Source: Synechococcus sp. BO 8801 (lineage in GTDB: Bacteria; Cyanobacteriota; Cyanobacteriia; PCC-6307; Cyanobiaceae). From it: 64,000 bases of DNA. The stretch lies in the NCBI RefSeq assembly GCF_002252675.1, contig NZ_NQKY01000009.1:62001-126000 (forward strand). The letters run 5' to 3'. The position numbers and the translations under genes were made by a program. The notes under the pieces are model-generated. The model was not told the DNA's origin, made no database searches, and was given only the letters and a program-made list of their open reading frames with translations. Shown one piece after another: positions 9,937-19,680 of the stretch. How positions within the stretch are numbered: position 1 is the stretch's first letter; each line of letters begins with the position of its first letter.

Positions 9937-10991
9937 GCGCGGCGGCCCCGCCCCTGCCCACCCTGCTGGTGATCCCCACCGGGGTGGGCTGCGCCGTGGG
10001 CGGCTTCGCCGGCGATGGGCTGCCGGCGGCCCGGCTGCTGGCGGCGGCCAGCGGCTGCCTGATCACCCACCCCAACGTGATGAACGCCGCCTCCCTCTAC
10101 TGGAGCGACCGGCGCCTGCACTACGTGGAGGGCTGGAGCCTCGACCGCTTCGCCGCCGGCGAGCTGGCCCTCGCTCCGGTGCCCTCCCAGCGGGTGGGCG
10201 TGCTGCTGGATGCGGGCATCGAAGCGGAGCTGCTGCTGCGCCACCGCCAGGTGATCGAGGCCTGCCGCGCCAGCCTGGGGCTGACGATCGGTCCGGTGCT
10301 GAGCAGCGATGGCCCCCTGGAGGTGAGCCTCTCGATCGGGCCCAGTGGCAGCAGCTGGGGCACCATCGGCCGCCCCGACGCCCTGCTGCGGGCCGGTGAG
10401 GCGCTGCTGGCGGCCGGAGCCACGGCCATCGCCGTGGTGGCCCGCTTCCCCGACGAGCCCGGCAGCGACGCCCTGGCGGCCTACCGCCACGGCACGGGGG
10501 TGGATGGCCTGGCCGGGGCGGAGGCGGTGATCAGCCACCTGCTGGTGCGCCACCTGGGGGTGCCCTGTGCCCATGCCCCCGCCCTGGCGCCGCTGCCGCC
10601 CGACCCCGCTCTGGATCCGCGGGCGGCGGCCGAGGAGCTGGGCCACACCTTCCTGCCCTGCGTGCTGGTGGGCCTCAGCCGGGCCCCCTCGCTGCGCCCC
10701 GAACCGGCCAGCGGCAACGGCCTGCTGCACGGCGCCGATCTCGGGGCGGTGGTGGCGCCGGCGGGGGCCCTGGGGGGGGAGGCGGTGCTGGCCTGCGCCG
10801 AGCGGGGCGTGCCCGTGATCGCCGTGGAGGGGAACCCCTGTCTCCTGCAGGTGGGTGGCGAGGCCCTGGGGCTGCCGGTGATCCCGGCCGCCAGCTACGC
10901 CGAAGCGGCCGGGATCGTGCTGGCCCTGCGGGAGGGCGTCGATCCGGCGGCCCTGCGGCGGCCCCTGCCGACCCTTAAAGGCCCAGGCTGA
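9933..10991 (+). CDS. DUF3326 domain protein
   Basis: 352-residue protein of DUF3326, found in cyanobacteria and some archaea, with no established function. It begins LLVIPTGVGCAVGGFAGD, has a central ATAIAVVARFPDEP segment and a C-terminal GVPVIAVEGNP region suggesting a nucleotide- or sugar-binding alpha/beta fold (inference). The start is TTG overlapping the stop of the 69-residue gene (TTGA), so it depends on translational coupling. It ends 9 bases before the convergent DUF1993 gene. Confidence 0.82.
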   Translation: MSAAAPPLPTLLVIPTGVGCAVGGFAGDGLPAARLLAAASGCLITHPNVMNAASLYWSDRRLHYVEGWSLDRFAAGELALAPVPSQRVGVLLDAGIEAELLLRHRQVIEACRASLGLTIGPVLSSDGPLEVSLSIGPSGSSWGTIGRPDALLRAGEALLAAGATAIAVVARFPDEPGSDALAAYRHGTGVDGLAGAEAVISHLLVRHLGVPCAHAPALAPLPPDPALDPRAAAEELGHTFLPCVLVGLSRAPSLRPEPASGNGLLHGADLGAVVAPAGALGGEAVLACAERGVPVIAVEGNPCLLQVGGEALGLPVIPAASYAEAAGIVLALREGVDPAALRRPLPTLKGPG

Positions 10992-11000
10992 GGGTGGGGC

Positions 11001-11507
11001 TCAGGGCTCGCCGAGGAAGTCCCGCTTGCCAAGCTCCACGCCGTTGTGGCGCAGGATGTCGTAGGCGGTGGTGACGTGGAAATAGACGTTGGGCAGCACG
11101 AAGAGCAGCAGGAAGCTTTGGCCGCTGAAGCGGAGCGTCTCGCCGCGGATCGGCAGTTCGATCGCCTTGGTTTCGGTGCCGTCGATCTGCTCGGGGGTGA
11201 AGGCCTCCAGGCTGGTGAGGGTCGTCTCGATGCGGCCGATGAGGTCGTCGAAGCCGGCTTCGTTGTCCTCCATGGATGTGCTTTCCACCCCGGCCAACCG
11301 GGCCAGGCCGCGGCGGGCGATGTCGGTGGCGATCTGCACCTGGCGCACCAGGGGGAACATGTCGGGGTAGAGGCGGGCCTGCAGCAGCACGGCGGGATCG
11401 ATCCCCTTGGCTTCGGCGTGGGCAGCCGCCTTGGCCAGGATCGCCGCCAGGTTGCGCAGGCTGCGGGCCATGGGCGGAACGGCCGCCTCGAACATCGAGA
11501 GGGTCAT
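11001..11507 (-). CDS. DUF1993 family protein
   Basis: 168-residue helical protein of the DUF1993 family, which shares the DinB-like four-helix fold. Typical features are the N-terminal [21 protein letters not shown], the [13 protein letters not shown] segment and a C-terminal [20 protein letters not shown] with a conserved histidine. Function unknown in bacteria. ATG at 11507 gives the standard family start; the upstream open frame is extra. It is divergent from the peroxiredoxin, sharing a 183-base promoter region. Confidence 0.85.
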   Translation of the reverse strand: MTLSMFEAAVPPMARSLRNLAAILAKAAAHAEAKGIDPAVLLQARLYPDMFPLVRQVQIATDIARRGLARLAGVESTSMEDNEAGFDDLIGRIETTLTSLEAFTPEQIDGTETKAIELPIRGETLRFSGQSFLLLFVLPNVYFHVTTAYDILRHNGVELGKRDFLGEP

Positions 11508-11690
11508 GGCTGGGGCGGGGGCCGGGGGCAGGCGAAGCGGACTGTAGGCCGGTCGAGCGGGTGGCCCGGCAGCGGCGATGAGCAGAAACACTCAGCCGGT
11601 TTCCCCCCTAAGGCGGACCGATTGCGAGTTAAGCTCTCTGCGATCGCTGCTCCGGGCGGCGCGTCGTCAAGTCGTTCTTCACACATTCAC

Positions 11691-12263
11691 ATGGCTGTCA
11701 TCGAAAAGGTCCCCAGCGTCGTCTTCAAGACCCGTGTGCGCGATGAATCCGTGCCCGGCCCCAACCCCTTCCGCTGGCAGGACCTGACCACCGACGACAT
11801 CTTCAAGGGCAAGAAGGTGGTGGTCTTCTCCCTCCCCGGTGCCTTCACCCCCACCTGCTCCTCCAACCACCTGCCCCGCTACGAGGCCCTGTACGAGGAG
11901 TTCAAGGGCCTGGGTGTGGACAGCATCGTCTGCGTGTCCGTCAACGACGCCTTTGTGATGTTCCAGTGGGGCAAGCAGGTGGGCGCCGACAAGGTGTTCC
12001 TGCTGCCCGACGGCAACGGTGAGTTCAGCCGCAAGATGGGCATGCTCGTCGAGAAGGACAACCTGGGCTTCGGTGCCCGCTCCTGGCGCTACTCGATGCT
12101 CGTCAACGACGGCACCGTCGAGAAGATGTTCGTGGAGCCCGGTCTCGAGGACAACTGCCCCACCGACCCCTTTGAGTGCTCTGACGCCGACACGATGCTG
12201 GCCTACCTGAAGGGCACCGCCCCCGCCGGCGTCTCCGCCCCCAGCCGCGAATTCGTCGGCTGA
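11691..12263 (+). CDS. Type II peroxiredoxin (Prx5-like)
   Basis: 190-residue thiol peroxidase that reduces hydrogen and alkyl peroxides with glutathione, glutaredoxin or thioredoxin as donors. The peroxidatic cysteine is C56 in [14 protein letters not shown]. Other cysteines are C81, C156 and C163; the last two sit in a C-terminal extension ([13 protein letters not shown]) and could act in resolution. The start ATG follows TTCACACATTCAC. The gene is monocistronic, with a strong hairpin 25 bases after the stop. Confidence 0.94.
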   Translation: MAVIEKVPSVVFKTRVRDESVPGPNPFRWQDLTTDDIFKGKKVVVFSLPGAFTPTCSSNHLPRYEALYEEFKGLGVDSIVCVSVNDAFVMFQWGKQVGADKVFLLPDGNGEFSRKMGMLVEKDNLGFGARSWRYSMLVNDGTVEKMFVEPGLEDNCPTDPFECSDADTMLAYLKGTAPAGVSAPSREFVG

Positions 12264-12288
12264 GGCCTCGCCACCGCTGATCAGATCG

Positions 12289-12316
12289 CCCCCGACTCCT
12301 GCAAAGGAGCCGGGGG
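12289..12316 (+). terminator. Intrinsic terminator after the peroxiredoxin gene
   Basis: A 12-base stem (CCCCCGACTCCT against AGGAGCCGGGGG, one mismatch) closes a GCAA tetraloop. A short pyrimidine/T stretch (CTTCCCGTTTT) follows. It lies 25 bases after the peroxiredoxin stop and before the next gene, as expected for a terminator, although the T tract is weak. Confidence 0.75.
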
Positions 12317-12392
12317 CTTCCCGTTTTCGGGAGGATGCCCCAACGGCGAAGCGTCGCCAGCATGGGCCCATCAGCCGGGGGCGGACGAGACG

Positions 12393-13619
12393 GTGAGTGA
12401 CGGGATCGGCACCACCAGCTTCCGTTTCCGCCCCCAGGGTCCCGGCCGCTTTTTCGTGGCGGCGTTCCTGTCGTTCTGGCTGTGTGGCTGGCTGGCGGGG
12501 GAGATCTTCGCCCTCTGGGTCCTGTGGCGATTGCTGGGAAGTGGGCTGGCCACCGGCCAGTGGGCCCTGCCGGCGGTTCTGTTTCTACTGGTGTGGCTCA
12601 GCCTCTGGAGTGTCGGCGGCGCCGTTGCCCTGCGACAGGTGCTGGGCGCTCTCTGGTCGGAGGATCGACTGGTGCTCGGGGCGGATGGCAGTCTCGTGCG
12701 CGAGGCCCATCGCGGACCCTTCCGCCGCCGGCGGGCCATGCCCTGCCGGGAGATCCGTCAGTTCCAGGTGCGCGGAGCGGGCGCCTGGGGGGGGCCGCTG
12801 GTGGCCGAGCTGTCCGGTCGCAGCCTCGAGATCACCCGGCTCGGCAGCCTGCGGGAGCGGCAGGAGGCGGCCGATCAGCTCAACCGGCGGCTGGGCCTGC
12901 GCCCCCTCGCCGAAGACCCGGCCGATGGCCCGGGCCAGGCCCAGATTCCCGCGGTGCCGGTCCTGCCGGCGGGCTGGCAGGAGCTCACCCCCTCCTTCGG
13001 CAGTGCGCTGCTGGTGCCCGAGCAGGCCCTGCGGCGGCAGCAGCGCCGCGTGATGGGCCTGGTCAATCTGGTGCTCTGGGGGCTGCTGGCCCTGCTGCTG
13101 CGGGGCGGCCCCGCCGGGCCGGTCTTCTGGGCCCTGGGGATTCCGCTGGCGCTGCTGGCCCTGGCCGGCGGCTGGGGCCAGCTGTGGCTGGCCTTCGGGC
13201 GCCTGGAGTGGCGGCTGGAGCCACGGGTCCTGGTGCTGCAGCGCCGTTTCGGCCAGCGCCTGCGCACCCTGGGGGAAGCCCGGGCCCTGGAGCTGGTCGA
13301 GCTGGTCGATTCCGAAGGGGACCGCTCCTACCGCCTCCAGGCCCTCAGGCCCCCCGATCCGCCCCTGCGGGTCGACGACCACGCCACCGATCCGACCCCC
13401 CTGCGCCACCTGGGGGCCTGGCTGGCGATGCGCTCCCACGTGCCCTTCGACGACCGGGTGCCCAGCGAGGAGCAGCGGCGCCGGCAGCGGCGCGCCGAGA
13501 TGGAGCGACTCCGCCAGCAGCTGGCCGGCTCCGGGCGGCTGGGGCGCTGGGCGGCCCGGCAGCTGGAGCGGGCCGAGGCGGCCGGGGCCGAAGCGGCCGC
13601 GCGGCGGCCGGACACCTGA
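12393..13619 (+). CDS. Membrane protein of unknown function
   Basis: 408-residue protein with two pairs of hydrophobic segments (near residues 20-75, including FFVAAFLSFWLCGWLAGEIF, and near 220-265). Each pair is followed by a soluble strand-rich part resembling a PH-like repeat (LVLGADGSLVREA and LEPRVLVLQRRFGQ). The two halves look like an internal duplication. The C-terminus is a basic, Arg/Ala-rich helix. The start is GTG. I do not recognise a named family. Confidence 0.7.
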   Translation: MSDGIGTTSFRFRPQGPGRFFVAAFLSFWLCGWLAGEIFALWVLWRLLGSGLATGQWALPAVLFLLVWLSLWSVGGAVALRQVLGALWSEDRLVLGADGSLVREAHRGPFRRRRAMPCREIRQFQVRGAGAWGGPLVAELSGRSLEITRLGSLRERQEAADQLNRRLGLRPLAEDPADGPGQAQIPAVPVLPAGWQELTPSFGSALLVPEQALRRQQRRVMGLVNLVLWGLLALLLRGGPAGPVFWALGIPLALLALAGGWGQLWLAFGRLEWRLEPRVLVLQRRFGQRLRTLGEARALELVELVDSEGDRSYRLQALRPPDPPLRVDDHATDPTPLRHLGAWLAMRSHVPFDDRVPSEEQRRRQRRAEMERLRQQLAGSGRLGRWAARQLERAEAAGAEAAARRPDT

Positions 13620-13962
13620 TGGGCCCGGATCCTGCGGGGATCAACCATCCGCTGGCAGCAAACATCTGCCGGGGATCCATTGCTTCTCCCGGTGCCAACG
13701 GCGGCGCCGTCACGGTGGCTGAACCAGGAAAGTCGACTAGCATTTTTTTTGTGATCTCTACAGATTTGCCGCAGAAGGGCTGCTTCACCCCAGTGCTTCT
13801 GCCCCGGATCTGCATCACGCCCCATGGAGATGGTGAACGGTTTCGATGGGCTTTTCCGACACGTTTCCTTTCCTGCATCCGGTTTCCCGGCAGAGAAAAC
13901 GCAAAAAGGTGATCAGCGATACTGCCGTTAACTGTGAACCTCTTCTGGAGAGGTTGACGGCG
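13620..13962 (+). other. 343-base intergenic region upstream of the GGDEF-EAL gene
   Basis: No RNA gene recognised. It holds an AT-rich patch with a run of 8 T at 13743-13750, which lacks a convincing preceding stem, and probably the promoter of the downstream gene. An in-frame ATG at 13846 would extend the GGDEF-EAL protein by 39 residues into this region. A good Shine-Dalgarno (GGAGAGG) about 9 bases before the ATG at 13963 argues for the shorter form. Confidence 0.5.
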
Positions 13963-15660
13963 ATGGCTGAGCCCCGGACTTCTCCCCTTCCCGACGCCTC
14001 CTTGGCGGCTGCGGGTGCGGCGGCCGGCCTCCAGCCGATCCTCGACGCCCTGCCGGATCCGTTCCTGCTGCTGCGGCCCGAGCGGGTCGCCGGCGGCGCC
14101 ATCCACGATTTCATCTGCACCTATGCCAATGGGGCGGCCTGCCGTCTCCATGGCCACCAGCTCGACCGGATCGTGGGGGCCCGGCTGCTGGATCTCCACC
14201 CGTCCCAGTGCCCCAGCGGCCTGTTTGAGCAAGGTGTCCGGGCCTTCGAGGCTGGCCAGACCGTGGAGGTTTCAGCCCCCGGCCGGCCGGGCGATGCCCC
14301 GGTGGCGCCACGGACCCTGCGGCTGTTCCCCGCCGGCGGGTGGCTCTGCTGCCTATGGAGCGGGGCGAGCGAACCGGCCGACCTGCGCCGACGGCTTTCG
14401 GAGCTCGACCACAGCCAGCGCCACGACGCCGTCTCCGGCCTGGCCGTCCGCAGCGTCGCCCTGGCCCGGATCCGCCAGGCCCTCGATCGCCAGGCGGGCT
14501 CCGGCTCGATCCTGGCGGTGCTCAGCATCGGCGTGGACGGGCTCACCCCGGTGAACGATGCCCTCACCCATGCCGGCGGCGACCAGCTGATCGCCTTCCT
14601 GGCGGGGAGGATCGTCCGGGAGATCGGCGAGCCGGACCGGGTGGGCCGCGGCACCGGCGATGAATTCATCGTCCTGCTCAGTGATCTGGCCTCCGCGGCC
14701 GAGGCCGCCCATACGGCCGAGAGGATCCTCACGGCCTGCCGGGCGTCGATCACCATCGGCGGGCAGCCCATCGATCCCACGGTGAGCATCGGCATCGCCA
14801 CCACCGCCGGCGGCGCCCTCCCCGACGAGCTGCTGCGGGATGCCAGCCTCGCCATGCGTCAGGCCAAGGCCCGGGGCCGCAACTGCTTCGCCCTGCTCGA
14901 CGACGCCCTGGCCACCGAGGCCCACACGCGCCTGCTGTTCGCGGCCGAGATCCAGCGCGGACTGGTGATGGAGGAGTTCGCCGCCTGGTTCATGCCGATC
15001 GTCTGCTTCGCGAGCGGCGAGGTCACCGGCTACGAGGCCCTGGCCCGCTGGGTGCGCCCCGATGGCATCGACGTCACTCCCGCCGAGTTCCTGCCCTGCG
15101 CCGAGCGCCGCGGCCTGATCGTCCGGATCGACCAGCTGGTGCTGCGCCAGGCCCTGGCGACCCTCTCCCGGCTGCCCGAAGGCCTCACCATGGCGGTGAA
15201 CGTCTCGGCGGCCACCCTCGCCCAGCCCGATCACCCCGAGCTGGTGGCCGAAGCCCTCGAGGCCGCCCGGGTGAGCCCGGATCGGCTGCATCTGGAGGTC
15301 ACCGAGACGGCCCTGCTCAGCGTCACCGACCGGATCCGGCAGCAGATGGAGCAGCTCGCCGGCCGTGGGGTCCGCTGGTACGTGGATGACTTCGGCACCG
15401 GTTACTCCTCGGTCAGCCATCTCCGGGATCTGCCCATCGCCGGGCTGAAGCTGGACCGGTCCTTCACCTGTGCAATGCGGGCGAAGGACACCAAGAGCCT
15501 GCGGCTGTCCCAGGCGTTGGTGGGGGTGGCCGAAGGACTGGAACTCGACACCGTGGCCGAGGGGGTGGAAACCATCGAGGAGGCCCGTCTGCTCACCTCC
15601 CAGGGCTGGCTGCGGGGCCAGGGCTGGCTCTACGGCAAGGCGACTCCCCTGGCACCGTAG
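13963..15660 (+). CDS. PAS-like/GGDEF/EAL cyclic di-GMP enzyme
   Basis: 565-residue composite protein. An N-terminal PAS-like sensor (ILDALPDPFLLLRPE) is followed by a GGDEF domain whose motif reads TGDEF (GRGTGDEF) and then a full EAL domain. EAL catalytic features are GYEALARW, NVSAATL, LEVTETALL, VDDFGTGYSS, LKLDRSF, AEGVET and a GQGWLYG end. The EAL part therefore looks an active phosphodiesterase, while the GGDEF part could be active, GTP-sensing or inactive. There is no membrane segment. The start was chosen on GGAGAGG spacing. Confidence 0.92.
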   Translation: MAEPRTSPLPDASLAAAGAAAGLQPILDALPDPFLLLRPERVAGGAIHDFICTYANGAACRLHGHQLDRIVGARLLDLHPSQCPSGLFEQGVRAFEAGQTVEVSAPGRPGDAPVAPRTLRLFPAGGWLCCLWSGASEPADLRRRLSELDHSQRHDAVSGLAVRSVALARIRQALDRQAGSGSILAVLSIGVDGLTPVNDALTHAGGDQLIAFLAGRIVREIGEPDRVGRGTGDEFIVLLSDLASAAEAAHTAERILTACRASITIGGQPIDPTVSIGIATTAGGALPDELLRDASLAMRQAKARGRNCFALLDDALATEAHTRLLFAAEIQRGLVMEEFAAWFMPIVCFASGEVTGYEALARWVRPDGIDVTPAEFLPCAERRGLIVRIDQLVLRQALATLSRLPEGLTMAVNVSAATLAQPDHPELVAEALEAARVSPDRLHLEVTETALLSVTDRIRQQMEQLAGRGVRWYVDDFGTGYSSVSHLRDLPIAGLKLDRSFTCAMRAKDTKSLRLSQALVGVAEGLELDTVAEGVETIEEARLLTSQGWLRGQGWLYGKATPLAP

Positions 15661-15682
15661 GGCCCTGCCGGCCGGAGCTGAT

Positions 15683-16435
15683 TCAGCCCAGTTCGGCGCA
15701 GCAGGCCGCGAAGGCCGCCGCCGGGTCGGCGGCGCCGCTGATCGGGCGCCCGATCACCAGCTGGCTGGCGCCGGCCGCCACGGCCTGTGCCGGTGTCATC
15801 ACCCGCCGCTGATCGGCCGCGTCACTGCCGGCGGGACGGATCCCGGGGGTCACCAGGGCGAAGGGCCGGGGATGGGCGGCCCGCAGCCGGGCCACCTCCA
15901 GGGGGGAGCAGACCGCTCCGGTGAGGCCGGCGGCCGCCGCCAGCGCCGCCAGCTGACCCGCGTAGGCCTCCAGCGGAGGTTCGATGGCCAGCTCGTGGCG
16001 GAAGCGGTCGGGGTCCCAGCTGGTCAGCACGGTCACCGCCAGCAGGGTGGGGGCGCCCAGCCCCTCCTCGGCGGCCCCCTCCTCGGCCGCGGCCTGGGCG
16101 GCGGCGAGGGCCTCACTGCCGGCGCAGGCGTGCACGGTGATGAGTTCCGCCCCCAGCCGGGCGGCGCTGCGGCAGGCGCCGGCCATGGTGGCGGGGATGT
16201 CGTGGAACTTCAGATCCAGGAACACCCGCAGGCCCCGCCGCCGCAGCTCCCGCACCACGCCGGGTCCGGCGGCGGTGAACAGCTCCAGGCCCACCTTCAC
16301 CCAGCGCAGCTCCGGGACCGCCGCCGCCAGGGCCAGGGCCGCCTCGGCGTCGGGGCGGTCGAGGGCGAGGATGATCCGCTCGGCCGGGTCAAGGGTGGGC
16401 TCCATGGCGGTGCCGGGGCGTGCAGCGTCCACCAT
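15683..16435 (-). CDS. pyrF: Orotidine 5'-phosphate decarboxylase
   Basis: Final step of de novo UMP synthesis. The 250-residue protein has the active-site signature [12 protein letters not shown] and the phosphate-binding [10 protein letters not shown]. The start ATG overlaps the tyrS stop by one base (TGATG), which supports 16435; an internal ATG at 16405 would remove 10 residues. Cotranscribed with tyrS. Confidence 0.95.
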   Translation of the reverse strand: MVDAARPGTAMEPTLDPAERIILALDRPDAEAALALAAAVPELRWVKVGLELFTAAGPGVVRELRRRGLRVFLDLKFHDIPATMAGACRSAARLGAELITVHACAGSEALAAAQAAAEEGAAEEGLGAPTLLAVTVLTSWDPDRFRHELAIEPPLEAYAGQLAALAAAAGLTGAVCSPLEVARLRAAHPRPFALVTPGIRPAGSDAADQRRVMTPAQAVAAGASQLVIGRPISGAADPAAAFAACCAELG

Positions 16436-17751
16436 CAGGCCACCAGGCGCCGGAAGGTTTTCTTGCCCAGCTGCAGCACCTTGCCGTCCAGTTCCTCGGC
16501 GCTGGCGAACTCCTGGTTGGGGTCGCTGAGCTTTTCGCCGTCGAGCTTGACGCCGCCCCCCTGGATCTGGCGCCGCCCCTCGCTGCTGCTGGCGCAGACC
16601 TGCAGGGCGCTGAGCAGGTAGAAGGCCTTCAGCGGGAAGGCCAGCCCGGCAAGGGAGGCCTCGGGCACGCTGTCCGCGCTTATCTCCCCCGATATCTTGC
16701 CCGCTCCGGCGAGGCCGGCGCCCACCAGCCCGGCCGCATCCCCCTGGGCCTGCAGGGCCGCGTCGCGCCCATGGCGGCTGGCGGTGACCTCCAGGGCCAT
16801 GGCCTTCTGCCGCTCCCGGGGGTTGGCGGGCAGGGCCGCCGTGTCCAGATCGGTGAGCAGGGTGAGGTAGTCCTCCACCACCGCGTCCGGCACCTTCTCG
16901 AGCTTGGAATACATGGAGAGGGGGTCCTCCATCAGCCCCACCGTGTTGCCCAGGCTCTTGCTCATCTTCTGCACCCCGTCGAGGCCGGGCAGGATCGGCA
17001 GCAGCAGCCCGAACTGGGGCCGCTGGCCGAAGTGGCGCTGCATGTCGCGCCCCATGGCCACGTTGAACTTCTGGTCGGTGCCGCCCAGTTCCAGGTCGGC
17101 GGCGACGGCCACCGAGTCGTAGCCCTGCAGGAGGGGATAGAGGAACTCGTGCAGGCTGATGGGGGTGCCCGAGCCGTAGCGGTTGGCGAAGTCCTCCTTG
17201 GCCAGCATCTGGCCCACGGTGCTGATGCCCAGCAGCTCGATCACCTGGGGCAGCGCCAGGTCGGCGAGCCACTCGGAATTGCGCCGCACCTCCAGCCGGC
17301 CGGGGGTCTCGAAGTCGAGCAGGGAGCGCTCGGGGGGCTGGCCCTGGCCCAGCTGGGCCAGGTAGGTGGCGGCATTGGCCTCCACCGCCGCCGCGTCCAG
17401 CTGCACGCGGGTGCTGCTCTTGCCGGTGGGATCGCCGATGCGGGCCGTGAAGTCGCCGATGATCAGGACCGCCGTGTGGCCGGCGTTCTGGAAGGCCCGC
17501 AGCTTGCGGAACAAAATGCTGTGGCCGAGGTGGATGTCGCTGCCGGTGGGGTCGATGCCCAGCTTTACCCGCAGGGGCCGGCCCTGGCGTTCCGCCTCCG
17601 CCAGCCGGGCCTCGAGCCGCTGATCCGGGTCGGGATCCTTGCCGGCGGGGAACAGGTCAGCCATGCCCCGGGCCAGGGCGTCGGCCAGCGGCGGCACCGC
17701 CAGCGGATCTCCCGGCCGTTCGGCCTGTTTCGCGTGCTCCGCTCCCCCCAT
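16435..17751 (-). CDS. tyrS: Tyrosyl-tRNA synthetase
   Basis: Class I aminoacyl-tRNA synthetase, 438 residues. The HIGH signature appears as HLGH ([12 protein letters not shown]), and KMSKS is intact ([11 protein letters not shown]). A C-terminal S4 RNA-binding domain includes [21 protein letters not shown] at 17751 gives the expected N-terminus. Another ATG at 17664 (ADLFPAGK) is possible but would trim the usual lead-in. Confidence 0.96.
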   Translation of the reverse strand: MGGAEHAKQAERPGDPLAVPPLADALARGMADLFPAGKDPDPDQRLEARLAEAERQGRPLRVKLGIDPTGSDIHLGHSILFRKLRAFQNAGHTAVLIIGDFTARIGDPTGKSSTRVQLDAAAVEANAATYLAQLGQGQPPERSLLDFETPGRLEVRRNSEWLADLALPQVIELLGISTVGQMLAKEDFANRYGSGTPISLHEFLYPLLQGYDSVAVAADLELGGTDQKFNVAMGRDMQRHFGQRPQFGLLLPILPGLDGVQKMSKSLGNTVGLMEDPLSMYSKLEKVPDAVVEDYLTLLTDLDTAALPANPRERQKAMALEVTASRHGRDAALQAQGDAAGLVGAGLAGAGKISGEISADSVPEASLAGLAFPLKAFYLLSALQVCASSSEGRRQIQGGGVKLDGEKLSDPNQEFASAEELDGKVLQLGKKTFRRLVA

Positions 17752-17806
17752 CGACACCAGCCGCCTGCCTGGGGGGGATGGTAGGCAGCCGTGGTGCTCC
17801 GCTCGC

Positions 17807-19216
17807 TCAGCCCAGCAGGGCCACCACATCGGCCGCGGCCCGCTCGCCGCTGGCCACCGCACCCTCGAAGAAGCCCGGCCAGCGCTCCGCCACCTCCGTG
17901 CCGGCCCAGAACACCCGGCCGTGGGGCCGCAGCAGGGCGTCGCCGCTGCCGGTCCACAGCCCGGGGGGCATCCAGCCGGCAAAGGCGCCGCCGACGAAGG
18001 GCTCCCGCGGCCAGTCCTTCTCGACGTAGTCGAGCGGCTCCAGCGCCATCGGGCCGAAGTAGGCGGCCAGATCCTCCAGGACCGCCGCCCGGCGCTGCTC
18101 GGCGTCCAGGGTCGACCAGCGCCCGTGGCGGCGGCCCGCCACGAAGGCGGCGATCACCCCCAGACCGGTTTCGGGATCGGAGCTGTCGGCGCAGAGTTCC
18201 ACCCAGGGGCGATCGCCGATGCCGATGCCGGCCAGTCCGGCCTCCCGCCACCAGGGGCGGTCGTAGGCGACCAGCACCTTGGTGCAGCGGCCCATGGCCA
18301 TGCCCTCCTGGAGGGCGAGCCGATCGGCCGGCAGCTCGGGCGTGAAGCGGATCGCGCCCGCCATCGCCGGCGGCATGGCCACGATCACCGCCCGGCAGCG
18401 GTGGCTGGCGTTGTCGGTGGTCACCGTGATGGCGCCCTCCGCACCGGGGCCCGAGGGACCCTCGCTCTGGTGGATGGCCCGCACGGGCTCCCCCAGCACC
18501 AGGGCGTCCCCCAGGCCTTCGGCCAGCAAGGCCGGCAGCTGGCCGGCACCGCCGTGGATCAGCTCCTCCTCGGGGTGGTCGCCCTGGGAGGCCGTGCGCT
18601 GCCCCCAGGCCACGTGCAGCAGCGACACCTGCTCCGGCTCCGCCGGCCCGAGAAAACCGACGGCCCGGCAGAAGTAGGCGAAGTACCAGGCGGCGAAGGG
18701 GGTGTGGGTGTTGGCCTCGATCCAGTCCTGGAAGCTCAGCCGGTCAAGGGCGGCGGCGTCGGGATGGTGATGGGGATGGCCCTCCGGCAGGGACACCACC
18801 AGCTCCTGGAAGCGCTCCAGGGCCTGCATCGCGTCTTCCCAGTCCGCCCTGGGCACCGAGGGTGGCTGCCCCTCCGGGAACCCCTGGAAGAAGCCGCTGA
18901 AGGTGCAGCGATGGGAGCCGAAACAGAGGACCGTCTCGCCGTCGTGGGGGGAGGGGAAGCGGCGCAGGCCGTGCTCCTCGAGCAGGGAGCGGAAACGGGA
19001 GTGGGTGGCGCCCACCCACTGACCGCCCAGGTCGATCCAGGCGGCGAGCTGGCCCCCGGCTGGCCCGGCCCCCGCCACGTTCAGGGGCGCCCGCACCATG
19101 CGGCCGCCCACGGCCGGCGCCGCCTCGATCACCTGCACCGTCAGGCCGGCCCTGCGCAGGTCCCTGGCGGCCACCAGCCCGGCCAGCCCTGCCCCGACGA
19201 CGATGACGTCCTTCAC
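17807..19216 (-). CDS. FAD-dependent amine oxidase / carotenoid-type oxidoreductase
   Basis: 469-residue flavin amine oxidase family protein. The N-terminal dinucleotide motif is [20 protein letters not shown]. The C-terminal FAD contact region contains [20 protein letters not shown]. No signal peptide. The family includes monoamine oxidases, amino-acid oxidases and desaturase-like enzymes, so the substrate is open. The start is GTG, 6 bases after the DUF1825 stop, indicating an operon. Confidence 0.88.
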   Translation of the reverse strand: MKDVIVVGAGLAGLVAARDLRRAGLTVQVIEAAPAVGGRMVRAPLNVAGAGPAGGQLAAWIDLGGQWVGATHSRFRSLLEEHGLRRFPSPHDGETVLCFGSHRCTFSGFFQGFPEGQPPSVPRADWEDAMQALERFQELVVSLPEGHPHHHPDAAALDRLSFQDWIEANTHTPFAAWYFAYFCRAVGFLGPAEPEQVSLLHVAWGQRTASQGDHPEEELIHGGAGQLPALLAEGLGDALVLGEPVRAIHQSEGPSGPGAEGAITVTTDNASHRCRAVIVAMPPAMAGAIRFTPELPADRLALQEGMAMGRCTKVLVAYDRPWWREAGLAGIGIGDRPWVELCADSSDPETGLGVIAAFVAGRRHGRWSTLDAEQRRAAVLEDLAAYFGPMALEPLDYVEKDWPREPFVGGAFAGWMPPGLWTGSGDALLRPHGRVFWAGTEVAERWPGFFEGAVASGERAAADVVALLG

Positions 19217-19222
19217 GCCGGA

Positions 19223-19546
19223 TCAGCCCGCCGCATCCAGCTGGCCCTTCATGCGCTCGAGGGTGAGGGTCATCTGTTCGAACATCTTCTCGGGGGTGAG
19301 GCCGAACTGGCCCAGCTGGGTGCGCAGCTGTTCGACGGTGAGCTTGGCCTGGAAGTCCTCGGACAGTTCGAAGCGCTTCATGAACACCTGATAGCGCTCC
19401 ATCATCTCCTCCATCCGCTCGATGTACAGCTTCTTGCCCTCGCGGTCGAACTTGCCGTATTCACTGCCCAGCTGCATCAGCTGCTGGTAATCGCTGAACA
19501 GCCGCTTCGCTTCGTCCTGGACGATCTCGGAGTCGAAGAAAGCCAT
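19223..19546 (-). CDS. DUF1825 family protein
   Basis: 107-residue soluble helical protein conserved across cyanobacteria. The sequence starts MAFFDSEIVQDEAKRLF and is rich in Met, Glu and Lys with helical heptads (IERMEEMMERYQVFMKRF). No enzymatic motif and no known function. Upstream of, and probably cotranscribed with, the amine oxidase; divergent from the LuxR-type regulator. Confidence 0.88.
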   Translation of the reverse strand: MAFFDSEIVQDEAKRLFSDYQQLMQLGSEYGKFDREGKKLYIERMEEMMERYQVFMKRFELSEDFQAKLTVEQLRTQLGQFGLTPEKMFEQMTLTLERMKGQLDAAG

Positions 19547-19680
19547 GGGGACGTCTGCTCCGGACTGCGGGAGAGATCGATTCTGCAGAGACCGGGCACC
19601 CCTGGGGAGTGCGGATCCACGTATCGCGGTGCCCGGCCCGCCATGGCCGATACCGAAATGGAGCCGATTCCCTTGTGAAG

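Noticed and set aside
11046-11690. Upstream in-frame extension of the peroxiredoxin
   Set aside because: The extension lies antisense to DUF1993 and has shadow-type composition. The peroxiredoxin fold begins at the ATG at 11691.
13743-13750. Run of 8 T as a terminator for the membrane protein gene
   Set aside because: No stable stem precedes it, only a short AGTCGACT palindrome, and it is about 120 bases past the stop.
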